Origin: Streptosporangium pseudovulgare
Lineage (GTDB): Bacteria; Actinomycetota; Actinomycetes; Streptosporangiales; Streptosporangiaceae
Reading direction: 5' to 3'
Length of the DNA: 64,000 bases
Assembly: GCF_014648055.1 (NCBI RefSeq)
Contig: NZ_BMQJ01000002.1
Span: 717,363-781,362 of the forward strand
Below are positions 37,920 to 46,334 of this stretch, piece after piece. Made by a program: the position numbers and the translations under genes. The notes below the pieces were generated by a model. That model did no database searches and had not been told where the DNA came from. It saw nothing but the letters and a program-made list of their open reading frames with translations. The stretch's first letter is position 1. Each line of letters opens with the position of its first letter.

Positions 37920-39548
37920 GTGGCGGGACATGTCGAGGTCGACCGGCTGACCTACGTGCTGCCGGACGGGCGGCTGCTCCTGCACGAGGTGTCGTTCCGC
38001 GTCGGCGACGGGGCCAAGGCCGGGCTGGTGGGACCGAACGGCGCGGGCAAGACCACTCTGCTGCGGCTGATCGCCGGAGACCTGCGGCCCGACGACGGCC
38101 GCGTGGTCTCCTCCGGCGGCCTCGGCGTGATGCGGCAGTTCGTCGGCAGCGTCCGCGACGACCGGAGCGTCCACGACCTGCTGCTGTCGGTGGCGCCCGA
38201 CCGGGTCCGCGCCGCCGCGGCGGCCCTGGTGCGGGCGGAGGCGGCGATCTCCGCCCGCGACGACGAGGAGACACAACTGGCCTACGCGCAGGCCGTCGCC
38301 GACTACGCCGATGCCGGCGGCTACGACATGGAGGTCGTCTGGGACGTCTGCGCCACCGAGTCCATGGGCCTGTCCTACGACGCGGTCCGGGACCGCCCGG
38401 TGGCCACGCTGTCGGGCGGCGAGCAGAAACGCCTCGTCCTGGAGGCCCTGCTACGCGGACCGGACGAGGTCCTGCTGCTGGACGAGCCGGACAACTACCT
38501 GGACGTGCCCGGCAAGCAGTGGCTGGAGGCCCGGTTGCGGGCCACGGACAAGACCGTGCTGCTGGTCTCCCACGACCGCCGGCTCCTGGCCGAGGCCGCC
38601 GACCGCATCGTGACCGTGGAGGACCGGGGCGCCTGGATCCACGGTGGAGGCTTCGCCACCTACGCCAGGGCGCGCGAGGAGCGCATCAGCCGGCTGGAGG
38701 AGCGGCGCCGTCGCTGGAACGAGGAACACGCAAGGCTCAGGCGGCTGGTGAGCACCCTGCGGCAGACCGCGGCCGGCAACGACGCGGTGGCCTCGTCGTA
38801 CCGGGCCGCGCGCACCCGGTTGAGCCGTTTCGAGGAGGCCGGCCCTCCGGAGCGCCCGCCCAGGGCCCAGAACGTGCGGATCCGGCTACGCGGCGGCCGC
38901 ACCGGCAAACGCGCCGTCGTCTGCGAGAACCTGGAGCTCACCGGCCTGATGCGGCCGTTCGACGCCGAGATCTGGTACGGCGAGCGCGTCGGCGTGCTCG
39001 GCTCCAACGGCTCGGGCAAGTCCGCCTTCCTGTCGCTGCTGGAACAGGCCGCGGACGGCGCGGTGCCCTCGGTACCGCACCGCGGCTCGGTGCGGCTCGG
39101 GGCGCGGGTGGCGCCCGGCCGGTTCGTGCAGACCCACACCCGGCCGGACCTGCACGGGCGCACCCCGGCCGAACTGGTCATGGCCGGCCACGCGCTCACC
39201 CTGAACGAGGCGATGGCCGCACTGGCCCGCTACGAGCTCGCCCCCGCCGCCGGCCAGCGGTTCGAGACCCTGTCGGGCGGCCAGCAGGCCCGGCTGCAGA
39301 TCCTGCTGCTGGAGCTGTCCGGCGCCACCCTGCTGCTACTGGACGAACCCACCGACAACCTGGATCTGGCCAGCGCCGAGGCGTTGCAACAGGGCCTGGC
39401 CTCCTTCTCCGGCACCGTGCTGGCCGTCACCCACGACCGCTGGTTCGCCGCCGACCTCGACCGCTTCCTGGTCTTCGGCGCCGACGGGACCGTCTACGAG
39501 AGCGCCGAGCCGGTCTGGCACGAGGGCCGGGTCGAGCGCCCGCGCTGA
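37920..39548 (+). CDS. ABC-F family ATPase (ribosome-associated, possibly antibiotic resistance)
   Basis: A 542-residue protein with two ABC domains and no membrane segment. Domain 1 has GPNGAGKTT, LSGGEQKR and LLLDEPDNYLD; domain 2 has GSNGSGKSA, LSGGQQAR and LLLDEPTDNLD. Between them is the charged inter-domain linker (EERISRLEERRRRWNEEHAR...) that reaches toward the ribosomal P-site or peptidyl-transferase region in ABC-F factors. Translation factors and target-protection resistance proteins both belong here. The divergent TetR regulator favours a drug-inducible protection role. Start GTG 37920 after AAGGAG. Confidence 0.92.
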   Translation: MAGHVEVDRLTYVLPDGRLLLHEVSFRVGDGAKAGLVGPNGAGKTTLLRLIAGDLRPDDGRVVSSGGLGVMRQFVGSVRDDRSVHDLLLSVAPDRVRAAAAALVRAEAAISARDDEETQLAYAQAVADYADAGGYDMEVVWDVCATESMGLSYDAVRDRPVATLSGGEQKRLVLEALLRGPDEVLLLDEPDNYLDVPGKQWLEARLRATDKTVLLVSHDRRLLAEAADRIVTVEDRGAWIHGGGFATYARAREERISRLEERRRRWNEEHARLRRLVSTLRQTAAGNDAVASSYRAARTRLSRFEEAGPPERPPRAQNVRIRLRGGRTGKRAVVCENLELTGLMRPFDAEIWYGERVGVLGSNGSGKSAFLSLLEQAADGAVPSVPHRGSVRLGARVAPGRFVQTHTRPDLHGRTPAELVMAGHALTLNEAMAALARYELAPAAGQRFETLSGGQQARLQILLLELSGATLLLLDEPTDNLDLASAEALQQGLASFSGTVLAVTHDRWFAADLDRFLVFGADGTVYESAEPVWHEGRVERPR

Positions 39549-39704
39549 GGCCGCCTCCCGCATTCGAACTGATCGTTTCCCGTCCTGACAACCGCGTCAC
39601 GAGCCGTCAGCGGCATCGCGCCCGCCGACCGCGGCCCGTTCCGCATAGCCGTACAGGAAGGTCGAAACCCCCGCGGTGACCATCTTCCGGAGCGCGTTCT
39701 CGTT

Positions 39705-39887
39705 GTGGAGGTCCGCCCGGTCGGTGAGGTTGTCGGCGGAGACGAGCAACATCAGGTGCCCGCCCCCACCGAGCCGGGCGACCTCACTCCCGGCCCGCAC
39801 CAGCACTCCGCCCTCACCGCCCTGCTGAACGACGTCGTCGCCTGGTCCCGGGCGCTCGAACCGATCCGTGAAGGAGTTCCGGCATGA
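39705..39887 (+). pseudogene. Possible C-terminal remnant of a flavin-reductase-like gene
   Basis: The last 30 residues of this frame (HSALTALLNDVVAWSRALEP, then REG and stop) resemble the C-terminal helix of NADPH-dependent FMN reductases. The preceding part shows no such similarity. The stop overlaps the ATG of the erythromycin-esterase-like gene (ATGA), a relic of an operon. The surrounding 39549-39704 holds no recognisable gene. Confidence 0.35.
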
Positions 39888-41005
39888 CCGCCTTGACGAC
39901 CGAGACCGCGCTCGACGACCTGGCCGACGCGATCGCCACCGGCACGACCGTCGCCGGAATCGGCGAGTCCACCAGATTCGCTCACGAGACCTTCGAGGTG
40001 CGAGACCGGCTCTTCCGCCGCCTCGTCCGCAGGCACGGCTTCCGTGCACTGGCCGTACAGGACGACGCCTCCGCCGGGGCGGCCCTCGACGCGTACGTCA
40101 CCGGAGGCGCGGGCACGGCGCAATCCGCCCTGGCCAGCGCCTGGCGGCCCTGGCGCACCGCCGAAATGGCCGCGGCGCTGGAGTAGATCCGCGCCTTCAA
40201 CCAGGACCACCCGGACGACCCGGTCCGGATCTTCGGGGTCAAGCCCGCCCAAGCACAGCCCGCCGACTACGACGCCATCATGGAGCACGTTCGCCGTGCC
40301 GCCCCGCACCGGCTGGCCGAACTGGCCGTCCACCTGGAGCCCATCCGCACCGCCCATGAGATCGACGAGCACGTGCAGCGGGCCAGATGCCTGCACCCGG
40401 GCCGTCCCTTCGCCGAACACGCCCGCGACGCACTCGCGATCGTCGAGCAACTGCCCGGCGACTTCGCCCTGGAGCGGATGCGCCTCATCGCGGACTTCCA
40501 CCAGCGCAGCGTCGCCGGACGCGACGACTATGCCGGCGACGCCCAGACCTGGGCCGACACGATCGTCGACCACCAGCACCGGACCGGCCGCCGCGTGGCC
40601 TACTGGGACGGCATCGCGCACACCTCGGCGGCTCCGGCGACCCTGGGCCTGGCGCCTCAACGCGGCCCCCAGCCCACGGCCGGCAGTGTGCTGCGCGACC
40701 GCTACGGCACCCGCTACGTCTCTGCGGCGATCGGCTTCCACCACGGCGACCTCGGTGCCGTCACCGTCCCGGAACCGGCCTCCGACTGGCTCGACGCCCG
40801 CCTCGGCGCCACGGGCCGGCCCGCCCACTGGCTCGACCTGCGTGACGGCGGATGGGACGGGCCGATGAAAGCACGCGTCATCAGCGGCGTTCACGACCCT
40901 TCCAGGGACGCGGCCGAACACCTCGCCGTCGCCTCCCTGCCCGATACGTTCGACGTGCTCGTCCACCTTCGCCAAGTGTCCCCCGTGCACCGGTTGACGG
41001 CGTAG
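39884..41005 (+). pseudogene. Erythromycin-esterase family homologue interrupted by an in-frame TAG
   Basis: Two ORFs in the same frame make one 372-codon gene broken only by TAG at 40184-40186. The break reads ALE-stop-IRAFN, where family members have LEWMRAYN, so a single TGG to TAG change explains it. The first part has the family's opening (GESTRFAHETFEVRDRLFRR) and the rest continues through the C-terminal VVHLRQVSPVHRL-like end (here VLVHLRQVSPVHRL). The family's catalytic GExTH motif is GESTR here, with His lost. Unless TAG is read through, only 100 residues are made. A true enzyme against macrolides is unlikely; the family is broad and substrates vary. Confidence 0.85.
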
Positions 41006-41036
41006 ATGCACGGCGAGGAGCCCGACGTACCGGTGA

Positions 41037-41249
41037 ACCAGGTCGCAGGCCGGTCTGCCCGCCGCGGTGGTCCGTGCCGTTCTCGACACCGGCGCCTACG
41101 CCGCCGACGTCCGGACCGACGAGGAACGCGCGGCCCGTCTCGGCGTCCGCCAGGTCCCCACGTTCGTCATCAACGGCACACCCGTCGTCTCCGGAGCCCC
41201 CGGCCCCGCCGGACTCCAGGCGCTTCCGACGAGCCCGGCGGTGCGATAG
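41037..41249 (+). pseudogene. C-terminal remnant of a FrnE/DsbA-like oxidoreductase
   Basis: Only the last 70 or so residues remain: VVRAVLDTGAYAADVRTDEE, then LGVRQVPTFVINGTPVVSGA. The cis-Pro segment (VPTFVI) and the conserved SGA are those of FrnE-like DsbA proteins, which normally have about 210-240 residues and an N-terminal CxxC. No N-terminal part is visible upstream in any frame, so most of the gene has been deleted. Confidence 0.7.
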
Positions 41250-41418
41250 CACCTCGCGGCCGCTCCCGACCCCTTCCCGCCCACCGCGCGAGCCGACCGC
41301 GGCCCGCCTTTTCCGGCCGTTTCCCGCTCGCATGGCACAGGCGGCCTGACTGTCCTGTCTCCGAACCCGAAGACAGGCCTGAGAAGAACGCACCCTCCTC
41401 CCGACACAGGAGCCGAAC

Positions 41419-41922
41419 ATGAGCAAGCAGACCGCACACCAGAAGATCGCGCTGGTCACCGGAGCGAACAAGGGCATCGGCCGCGCGGCCGCCGAGCAGC
41501 TCGCCGAGCTGGGCCTGACGGTCCTGATCGGCGCCAGGGACCGGCGGCGCGGCGAGGAGACCGCCGCGGCGCTGCGCGCGGCGGGCGGCGACGCGCACGC
41601 GGTCGTCCTGGACGTCACCGACCCGATCACCGTCCTCACCAGTGACCCGGACGGCCCCTTCGCCGCCCTGCTGCCGTCGGCCGCCTACAACCCCTCCAAG
41701 TCCGCACTCAGCGCGCTGACCGTGCAGTACGCCAACGAGCTGCGCAAGGACGGCTTCCTGGTCAACGCCGCCGCCCCCGGGTACGTCGACACCGACAGCG
41801 ACAACCACACCGGCCACCTGACCCCCGCCCAGGGCGCCGCAGTCCTGGTGCGCCTGGCCACCCTCGACGCGGACGGACCGACCGCCGGGTTCTTCAGCGA
41901 GGACGGCCCGCTGCCCTGGTGA
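41419..41922 (+). pseudogene. Short-chain dehydrogenase with an internal in-frame deletion
   Basis: A 167-residue reading frame whose two halves match one SDR family. The N-terminal half has the cofactor motif TGANKGIG and DVTDP; then it jumps straight to SDPDGPFAALLPSAAYNPSK, with the catalytic Tyr and Lys, and a normal C-terminus. The roughly 75 residues in between, which carry NNAG, the central helices and the catalytic Ser, are missing. Full-length relatives have about 240. The frame is kept, so a protein could be made but could not fold as an SDR. A ribosome-binding site is not obvious. Confidence 0.8.
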
Positions 41923-42205
41923 GGGCCGCCCCGAACCACCGCAGGCCGGCGGTGCGGACGGCGGCGATCAGGCCCTCGGCGAGCGTGTCGGTGTCGTCCA
42001 CACGGTGGGTCACACGCCATCGAGCGTCGCCGAAGGCCCACGGGGTGTTCACGAGTGTGGTTGAGCAGTGACGATGACGCCCTGGCGAAGATCGCTTCCC
42101 ACCGTGGTCGTGATCTTTTCCCAGCCCGGCGGGCGTGACGCGGAACCCCATGGCGGGCGCAGGAGATCCCCTCAATTCCCCTCCGCATCGACCCCGCAGC
42201 CCCAA
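41894..42205 (-). pseudogene. Possible DUF4304-like C-terminal fragment
   Basis: The minus-strand frame ends with VNTPWAFGDARWRV, then DDTDTLAEGLIAAVRTAGLR and WFG. This pattern (W, then DDTD, then a helix and LxWF) resembles the C-terminus of DUF4304 proteins. The N-terminal part is not protein-like. If real, it is a fragment. It overlaps the SDR remnant by 29 bp. The rest of 41923-42329 shows nothing else. Confidence 0.3.
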
Positions 42206-42329
42206 TCCTTGCTTACGCTACGTGCCTGCGAACCGGCCCGCGTCATCGCGACGGCCACCGTCACGTGCGCGCTGTGGAGGCGCCAGAAACGTCACATCAT
42301 GCCCGAGTGTCTGCGAGACTCCGGAAACC

Positions 42330-43472
42330 ATGAAGATCTTGTGGATCGTCTGCGTCCTCGTCCTGGCGGGCTGCACGGCAGCCCCAGCGGGCACCGTGCC
42401 GAGGACACCGGCGGCGAGCACGACCCCTGCCGCGTCGCCCACAGAGAGCGACCTCGACGACGAGGAGGACGAGGATGCCTCTGACGACAGCGCCGACACG
42501 GTGCTAGACGTGGCGGTGGCGGGCCCGGACGCGGCCTGGGCGGTCGGCTATGCCGTAACAGCGGAGGACGAGCCGCCCAACGGCGTGCTCCTGCGGATGG
42601 ACCGCGACGGATGGCGTGTCGACCAGCGCCTGTCCGAGCGATTCCCCGACGCGATCGACTCCATCGTGTCGGGCGTGGACGCCGACGGACCGAACGAGGT
42701 CTGGGCAGTCGGCGACACCGGCGACCGCGACGAGGACTCCGAGGAGGTGCGGTTCCCCTTCGCCCTGCGCTGGGACGGCCGGCGTTGGAAGACGTTCAAG
42801 CCTGCCCAGCTCCCGAAGGTCGGCGCGCTGGCCGACGTCGCCGTGGACGGTTCGCGGGCGTTCCTGATCGGCAGGCGGGGGGAGGGCAAGACGTCCGTCC
42901 CTGTCCTCGTAACCTGGAACGGCAGGCGTTTCGGCAAGCAGGAAGTCCCGCGCGGAGGCAGATTCCGCGCCGTGGACGCCGGAGCCGGGCAAGTGTGGAT
43001 CGCGGGCAGCTCGTCCAGCGGGCGATGCGCTGATTCACGCCCGGCGATCTGGCACAGTGCGACTCCCGGCAGCGCGCCGGTGGAGATGCGACTGCCCGCG
43101 CTGGGCCAGGGCATGCTGCGGCACATCTGGCAGAACCGGCCGTCCGACGTATGGGCCGTGGGTGAGCGCAGCGCCTCAGGGGACTGTGACGAGTACGGCA
43201 CCGGCAAACCGCTGATCCTGCACTGGAACGGAAACTCATGGACGCAGGTCGAACCCCCCAGGTGGAAGGGCTCGCTGTACGGCGTCGCCGCTGTCGGCGA
43301 GGACGACGTGTGGGCGGTGGGCTACGAAGAGGACGTGACAACCGAAGTCACGTTGCTGCACTACGACGGGCGGCGGTGGAAGCGCAAGGCCGGGTACACC
43401 GAAGGCGGCTCGAACGTCTTCGGCCTCGCCCGGGTCGACGCCAACCTGCTCCTGGCCGCAGGGGACCGCTGA
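42330..43472 (+). CDS. Lipoprotein with WAVG-type beta-propeller-like repeats
   Basis: A 380-residue protein from ATG 42330. A signal peptide with lipobox VLAGC (Cys near residue 14) is followed by a Thr/Ala/Pro-rich and acidic linker (DDEEDEDASDDSAD), then repeats of about 60 residues with the cores AAWAVGY, EVWAVGD, DVWAVGE and DVWAVGY, each followed by a strand ending in LLRMD, LRWDGRRW, LHWNGNSW or LHYDGRRW. This is a beta-propeller-like architecture common among actinobacterial surface lipoproteins. Unlike its neighbours in this decayed stretch, it is intact. The base composition around 42.2-42.4 kb is lower in GC. Function unknown. Confidence 0.8.
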   Translation: MKILWIVCVLVLAGCTAAPAGTVPRTPAASTTPAASPTESDLDDEEDEDASDDSADTVLDVAVAGPDAAWAVGYAVTAEDEPPNGVLLRMDRDGWRVDQRLSERFPDAIDSIVSGVDADGPNEVWAVGDTGDRDEDSEEVRFPFALRWDGRRWKTFKPAQLPKVGALADVAVDGSRAFLIGRRGEGKTSVPVLVTWNGRRFGKQEVPRGGRFRAVDAGAGQVWIAGSSSSGRCADSRPAIWHSATPGSAPVEMRLPALGQGMLRHIWQNRPSDVWAVGERSASGDCDEYGTGKPLILHWNGNSWTQVEPPRWKGSLYGVAAVGEDDVWAVGYEEDVTTEVTLLHYDGRRWKRKAGYTEGGSNVFGLARVDANLLLAAGDR

Positions 43473-43626
43473 GCCGGCCGTTCTCTCCGCCTCCGCCCCC
43501 AAAGACACCGGGGCTGTCGGGTTCCTCGTCGAGACGCTGCGGTCGGCCACCGAGCAGATCACCGCTGTGTGAACGCCCGAACCCTCGCCAGGACGTGGCC
43601 TACCTCAGTCCCGCCGAATCGGGACC

Positions 43627-43902
43627 TGCAAGTCCGTTCGGGCCGACACCGAACAAATCAACGGCAGGCTGAAGGGCTTCGACACCGACCTCGGCGAAGC
43701 CAAGAACCGGCCCGCACACGGCCGTGTCGCCCAGACGCTGCTCATCGCGCTCATCGTCACCGTCGCCAACGACAACTTCCTCGACGCCTGGCGGCACACC
43801 CACCAGCCCGAGCCCGCACCGGACGACATCACAACCGAACTCGACGATCAAAACGCAGCCGATCCGCCGATCCCGACAGGGAAACCACCACAGGGAACCT
43901 AA
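43627..43902 (+). pseudogene. Transposase-like C-terminal remnant
   Basis: One frame ending at TAA 43900-43902 encodes VRADTEQINGRLKGFDTDLG, then AHGRVAQTLLIALIVTVAND and NFLDAWRHTHQ. This is the pattern of the last part of many actinobacterial transposases (an E-x-x-NxxLK helix, then a hydrophobic helix ending in W). No start codon, no upstream catalytic domain and no inverted repeats are visible. The sequences 43473-43626 and 43903-44149 contain no supportable gene. Confidence 0.4.
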
Positions 43903-44149
43903 GCCGCAATCCGGAAGATCAACACACAGCATCACGCCAACCGCGGGCTTCGCCATGTCCAGCGGCGCGATTCTCGTGCTCCTCCAGCGGCCTGACACCA
44001 CCCGAGCCTTCCGCGACACCCACCACAGAGGCCCCAGAGACGCCCGAAGGTGACCTGGAAGCCTCTGAAACGACGGGATCCCGCCCGATCTCAACGATCA
44101 GACGGGATCCCGTCAACTTCAGTCCGGCCGTTTCAAGAACGGCCCTCTG

Positions 44150-44222
44150 TGGAGCTATGGGGATTCGAACCCCAGACCTCCTCCATGCCATGGAGGCGCG
44201 CTACCAGCTGCGCCATAGCCCC
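44150..44222 (-). tRNA. tRNA-Ala (anticodon GGC)
   Basis: A 73 nt cloverleaf on the minus strand, 5' G at 44222. The acceptor stem GGGGCTA pairs with TAGCTCC and has the G3:U70 wobble pair that marks alanine tRNAs. The anticodon stem CCTCC/GGAGG encloses the loop ATGGCAT, anticodon GGC. The T-arm reads GGGGTTCGAATCCCC. The 3' CCA is not fully encoded. A TATACA hexamer at 44264-44269 (minus strand) may be its -10. The 3' end faces the region of decayed genes at 39.6-44.1 kb. Confidence 0.95.
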
Positions 44223-44462
44223 TCGGTGCTCCGCCGGGCCTTCACCCGGCGGCACCAAGCCAGTGTATAGGACATCGGACCGTGAGCCGTACTCGATTCG
44301 GCGCCCCCGGAACGGCTCGGCGTGGTACGGCACGGTGCCCGACCGGCTCGATGCCGCCGGGAAGAACGGCGCGGCGCGGCCCGGTACGGCCCCCTGTGCC
44401 CGGCGGAGGGACACCGCCCGGCCGAGCAGGGTCCGCACGGCCCGGTACGGCCCGCCCGGCGC

Positions 44463-45929
44463 TCAGCCGAGGGACGTGGCCCGGCCGATCAGGTCGGCGA
44501 GCTCGCGCACGGCGGCGTCCTCGGTGAGTGTCGCCAGGCGGGCGGCCTGCCGGGCGAGCTCCCCGGAGTCCACCCCGGCGATCGGCTCGCGGGCGCGGAG
44601 GTACTCGGCGAACGCGGCCGCCACCACGTCCACCTGGAACCTCGGTGACGGCCCCTCCCACGGCGAGCCCGCCAGGTCGCCGGTCTCCACCGAGCGGCTG
44701 GTCTCACCCGGCGCCCGGGTGTCGGGGTCCTGCCAGCGGACGGCGGCGGTGAGGAGCTGACCGCCCGCCCCCTCGCGCAACCGCACGTCGTACAGGGCCG
44801 TCACCGCGTGGCCAGGCCCGACCTCCCCGCCGTCCGCGGCGTCGTCGCGGAAGTCCTCGGCGGCGAGCCGGCGGTTCTCGTAGCCGACCAGCCGGTAGGA
44901 CTCCACCGTCGAGGGATTGAACACGACCTGCGCCTTGGCGTCGCGGGCCCGCAGGTCGAGGTTGGCGGCGAGCTGCTCGGCGAAGACCCGGCGGGCGTCG
45001 TCGGCCGTGCTGACGTAGACGGCGGCGCCGTCGCCGTTGTCGGCGAGCTGCTCCATGAGCTCGTCGCCGTACTCGTGGCCGACGCCGACGCACAGCAGGG
45101 TGATCCGCCGCCCGGCGTTGTCGGCCACCCGGTCCAGGATGCCCCGCCAGCTCGTCTCACCGGTGTTGGCCAGGCCGTCGGAGAGCAGGATGACCCGGTT
45201 GGTGGACGCCGGGCTGAAGCTCCGGGCCGCCTCGGCGTAGCCGGCGGTCAGCCCGGCCGCAAGGTCGGTGGTCCCCCGTACGGCCAGCCGGTCGACGGCG
45301 GCGTGCAGCCGGTCGCGGCCGCTCGCCGAGGTCATGGGGATGATCGGCTCGGCCTCCTCGCTGAAGGCGACGAGCGAGACCCGGTCCCCCGCCCCGAGCT
45401 GACCGACGAGCGTGTGCAGGGCCTCGCGGACCAGGTCGAGCCGGCCGGGCTCGGCCATCGACCCGGAGACGTCGACCACGAAGGTCAGGTTCGCCGGGCG
45501 CCGCGCGCCGGCCTCCGCGCCGCGGGTCCGCAGGCCGACCCGGACCAGCGCGGCGCCGTTGCCCGGCACCCGGGCGCCGTCCACCTGGACGGTGAAGCCG
45601 TTGTCGGAGGGTTCCGGGTAGTCCTGCCGGAAGGAGTTGACGAACTCCTCGGGCCGGATCCGGGCCGGTTCCGGCCGCTCTCCCTCCTTCAGCAGCCGCC
45701 TGGCGTAGTCGTAGGACGCGGTGTCCACGTCGAGGGCGAAGGTGGAGATCTGCTCGGCGGTGGCGTCCCGCCGGCCGGAGGAGTCGCGCTCCTGGGAGAC
45801 GCCCGGGGGCGCCTGCCCCGAGTCGGTCTCCGGGCGGGCGGGCGCGGGAGCGTTCGAACCGCTTCCGCAGGCGGCGGCGAGCATCAGGACGATCACGGCG
45901 AGGACGATGGCGAGCGGGCGCGGGTTCAT
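44463..45929 (-). CDS. YfbK-like VWA lipoprotein
   Basis: A 488-residue lipoprotein from ATG 45929 (GGGAGG ahead). The signal peptide ends in LMLAAAC, then a Pro/Ser-rich linker. Next come an N-terminal YfbK-type segment (STFALDVDTASYDYARRLLK), a von Willebrand A domain with an intact metal site (DVSGSM at residue 153, GTTD, LSDGLAN), and a C-terminal DUF3520-type part beginning near KAQVVFNPSTVESYRLVGYE. It sits outside the membrane; partners in other species are unknown. It has no link to the MoxR operon at 29-37 kb, whose VWA protein is cytoplasmic. Confidence 0.9.
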   Translation of the reverse strand: MNPRPLAIVLAVIVLMLAAACGSGSNAPAPARPETDSGQAPPGVSQERDSSGRRDATAEQISTFALDVDTASYDYARRLLKEGERPEPARIRPEEFVNSFRQDYPEPSDNGFTVQVDGARVPGNGAALVRVGLRTRGAEAGARRPANLTFVVDVSGSMAEPGRLDLVREALHTLVGQLGAGDRVSLVAFSEEAEPIIPMTSASGRDRLHAAVDRLAVRGTTDLAAGLTAGYAEAARSFSPASTNRVILLSDGLANTGETSWRGILDRVADNAGRRITLLCVGVGHEYGDELMEQLADNGDGAAVYVSTADDARRVFAEQLAANLDLRARDAKAQVVFNPSTVESYRLVGYENRRLAAEDFRDDAADGGEVGPGHAVTALYDVRLREGAGGQLLTAAVRWQDPDTRAPGETSRSVETGDLAGSPWEGPSPRFQVDVVAAAFAEYLRAREPIAGVDSGELARQAARLATLTEDAAVRELADLIGRATSLG

Positions 45930-46067
45930 GTCGCCTCCCTGGGGGGGGTACGCGTCACCCGTTACGACGATCCCTGCCGCGTCCGCGCCGGACGCTTGAC
46001 CCAAGCGAGCGCCAACCGTGCCCGGCGCGTGACCGGCGCGCCCGTCCGGCGGGCGCGGCGCCCTACG

Positions 46068-46230
46068 GATCCGGGACGATCATGCGGGGTCGGGACTTCC
46101 GTGCGGATCCGGGACGGTCGCGTGGGGTCGGGACTTCCGTGCGGATCCGGGACGATCGTGCGGGGTCGGGACTTCGGTACGGGTCCGGGACGGTCGTGCG
46201 GGTCGGGGACGGTCGCGGGATCGGGGCTTC
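46068..46230. repeat. 38 bp tandem repeat, 3 full copies and a decayed fourth
   Basis: Units begin GATCCGGGACGATCATGCGG at 46068, 46106 and 46144, with 2-5 differences each; a fourth, degraded copy runs to about 46230. The array occupies most of the 405 bp between the divergent VWA lipoprotein and asparagine-synthase-like genes. Apart from this array the gap contains only the promoter zone near 46280-46334. Confidence 0.85.
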
Positions 46231-46320
46231 GGTGCAGGTCGCGCCCGTCACGGCGCCTCGATCCCGTTCATGGCGTCCAGGCTTACGACAGATCCCTATA
46301 TGTCTGGAAAAAAGACACCA

Positions 46321-46326
46321 TAAGAT
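46321..46326 (+). promoter_or_regulatory. Putative -10 box giving a leaderless transcript
   Basis: TAAGAT at 46321-46326 lies only 8 bp before the ATG at 46335, in a local AT-rich stretch. No ribosome-binding site precedes the ATG. An inverted repeat TGTCT/AGACA (46301-46317) overlaps the -35 to -10 spacer and could be an operator. No good -35 hexamer was found. Confidence 0.45.
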
Positions 46327-46334
46327 TTCTCACC

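Noticed and set aside
44150-44222. Attachment-site repeat of the tRNA-Ala 3' end marking the far edge of an integrated element.
   Set aside because: I looked for the T-arm and acceptor sequence on the left side of the decayed region and saw only an 8-9 bp chance match near 39560.
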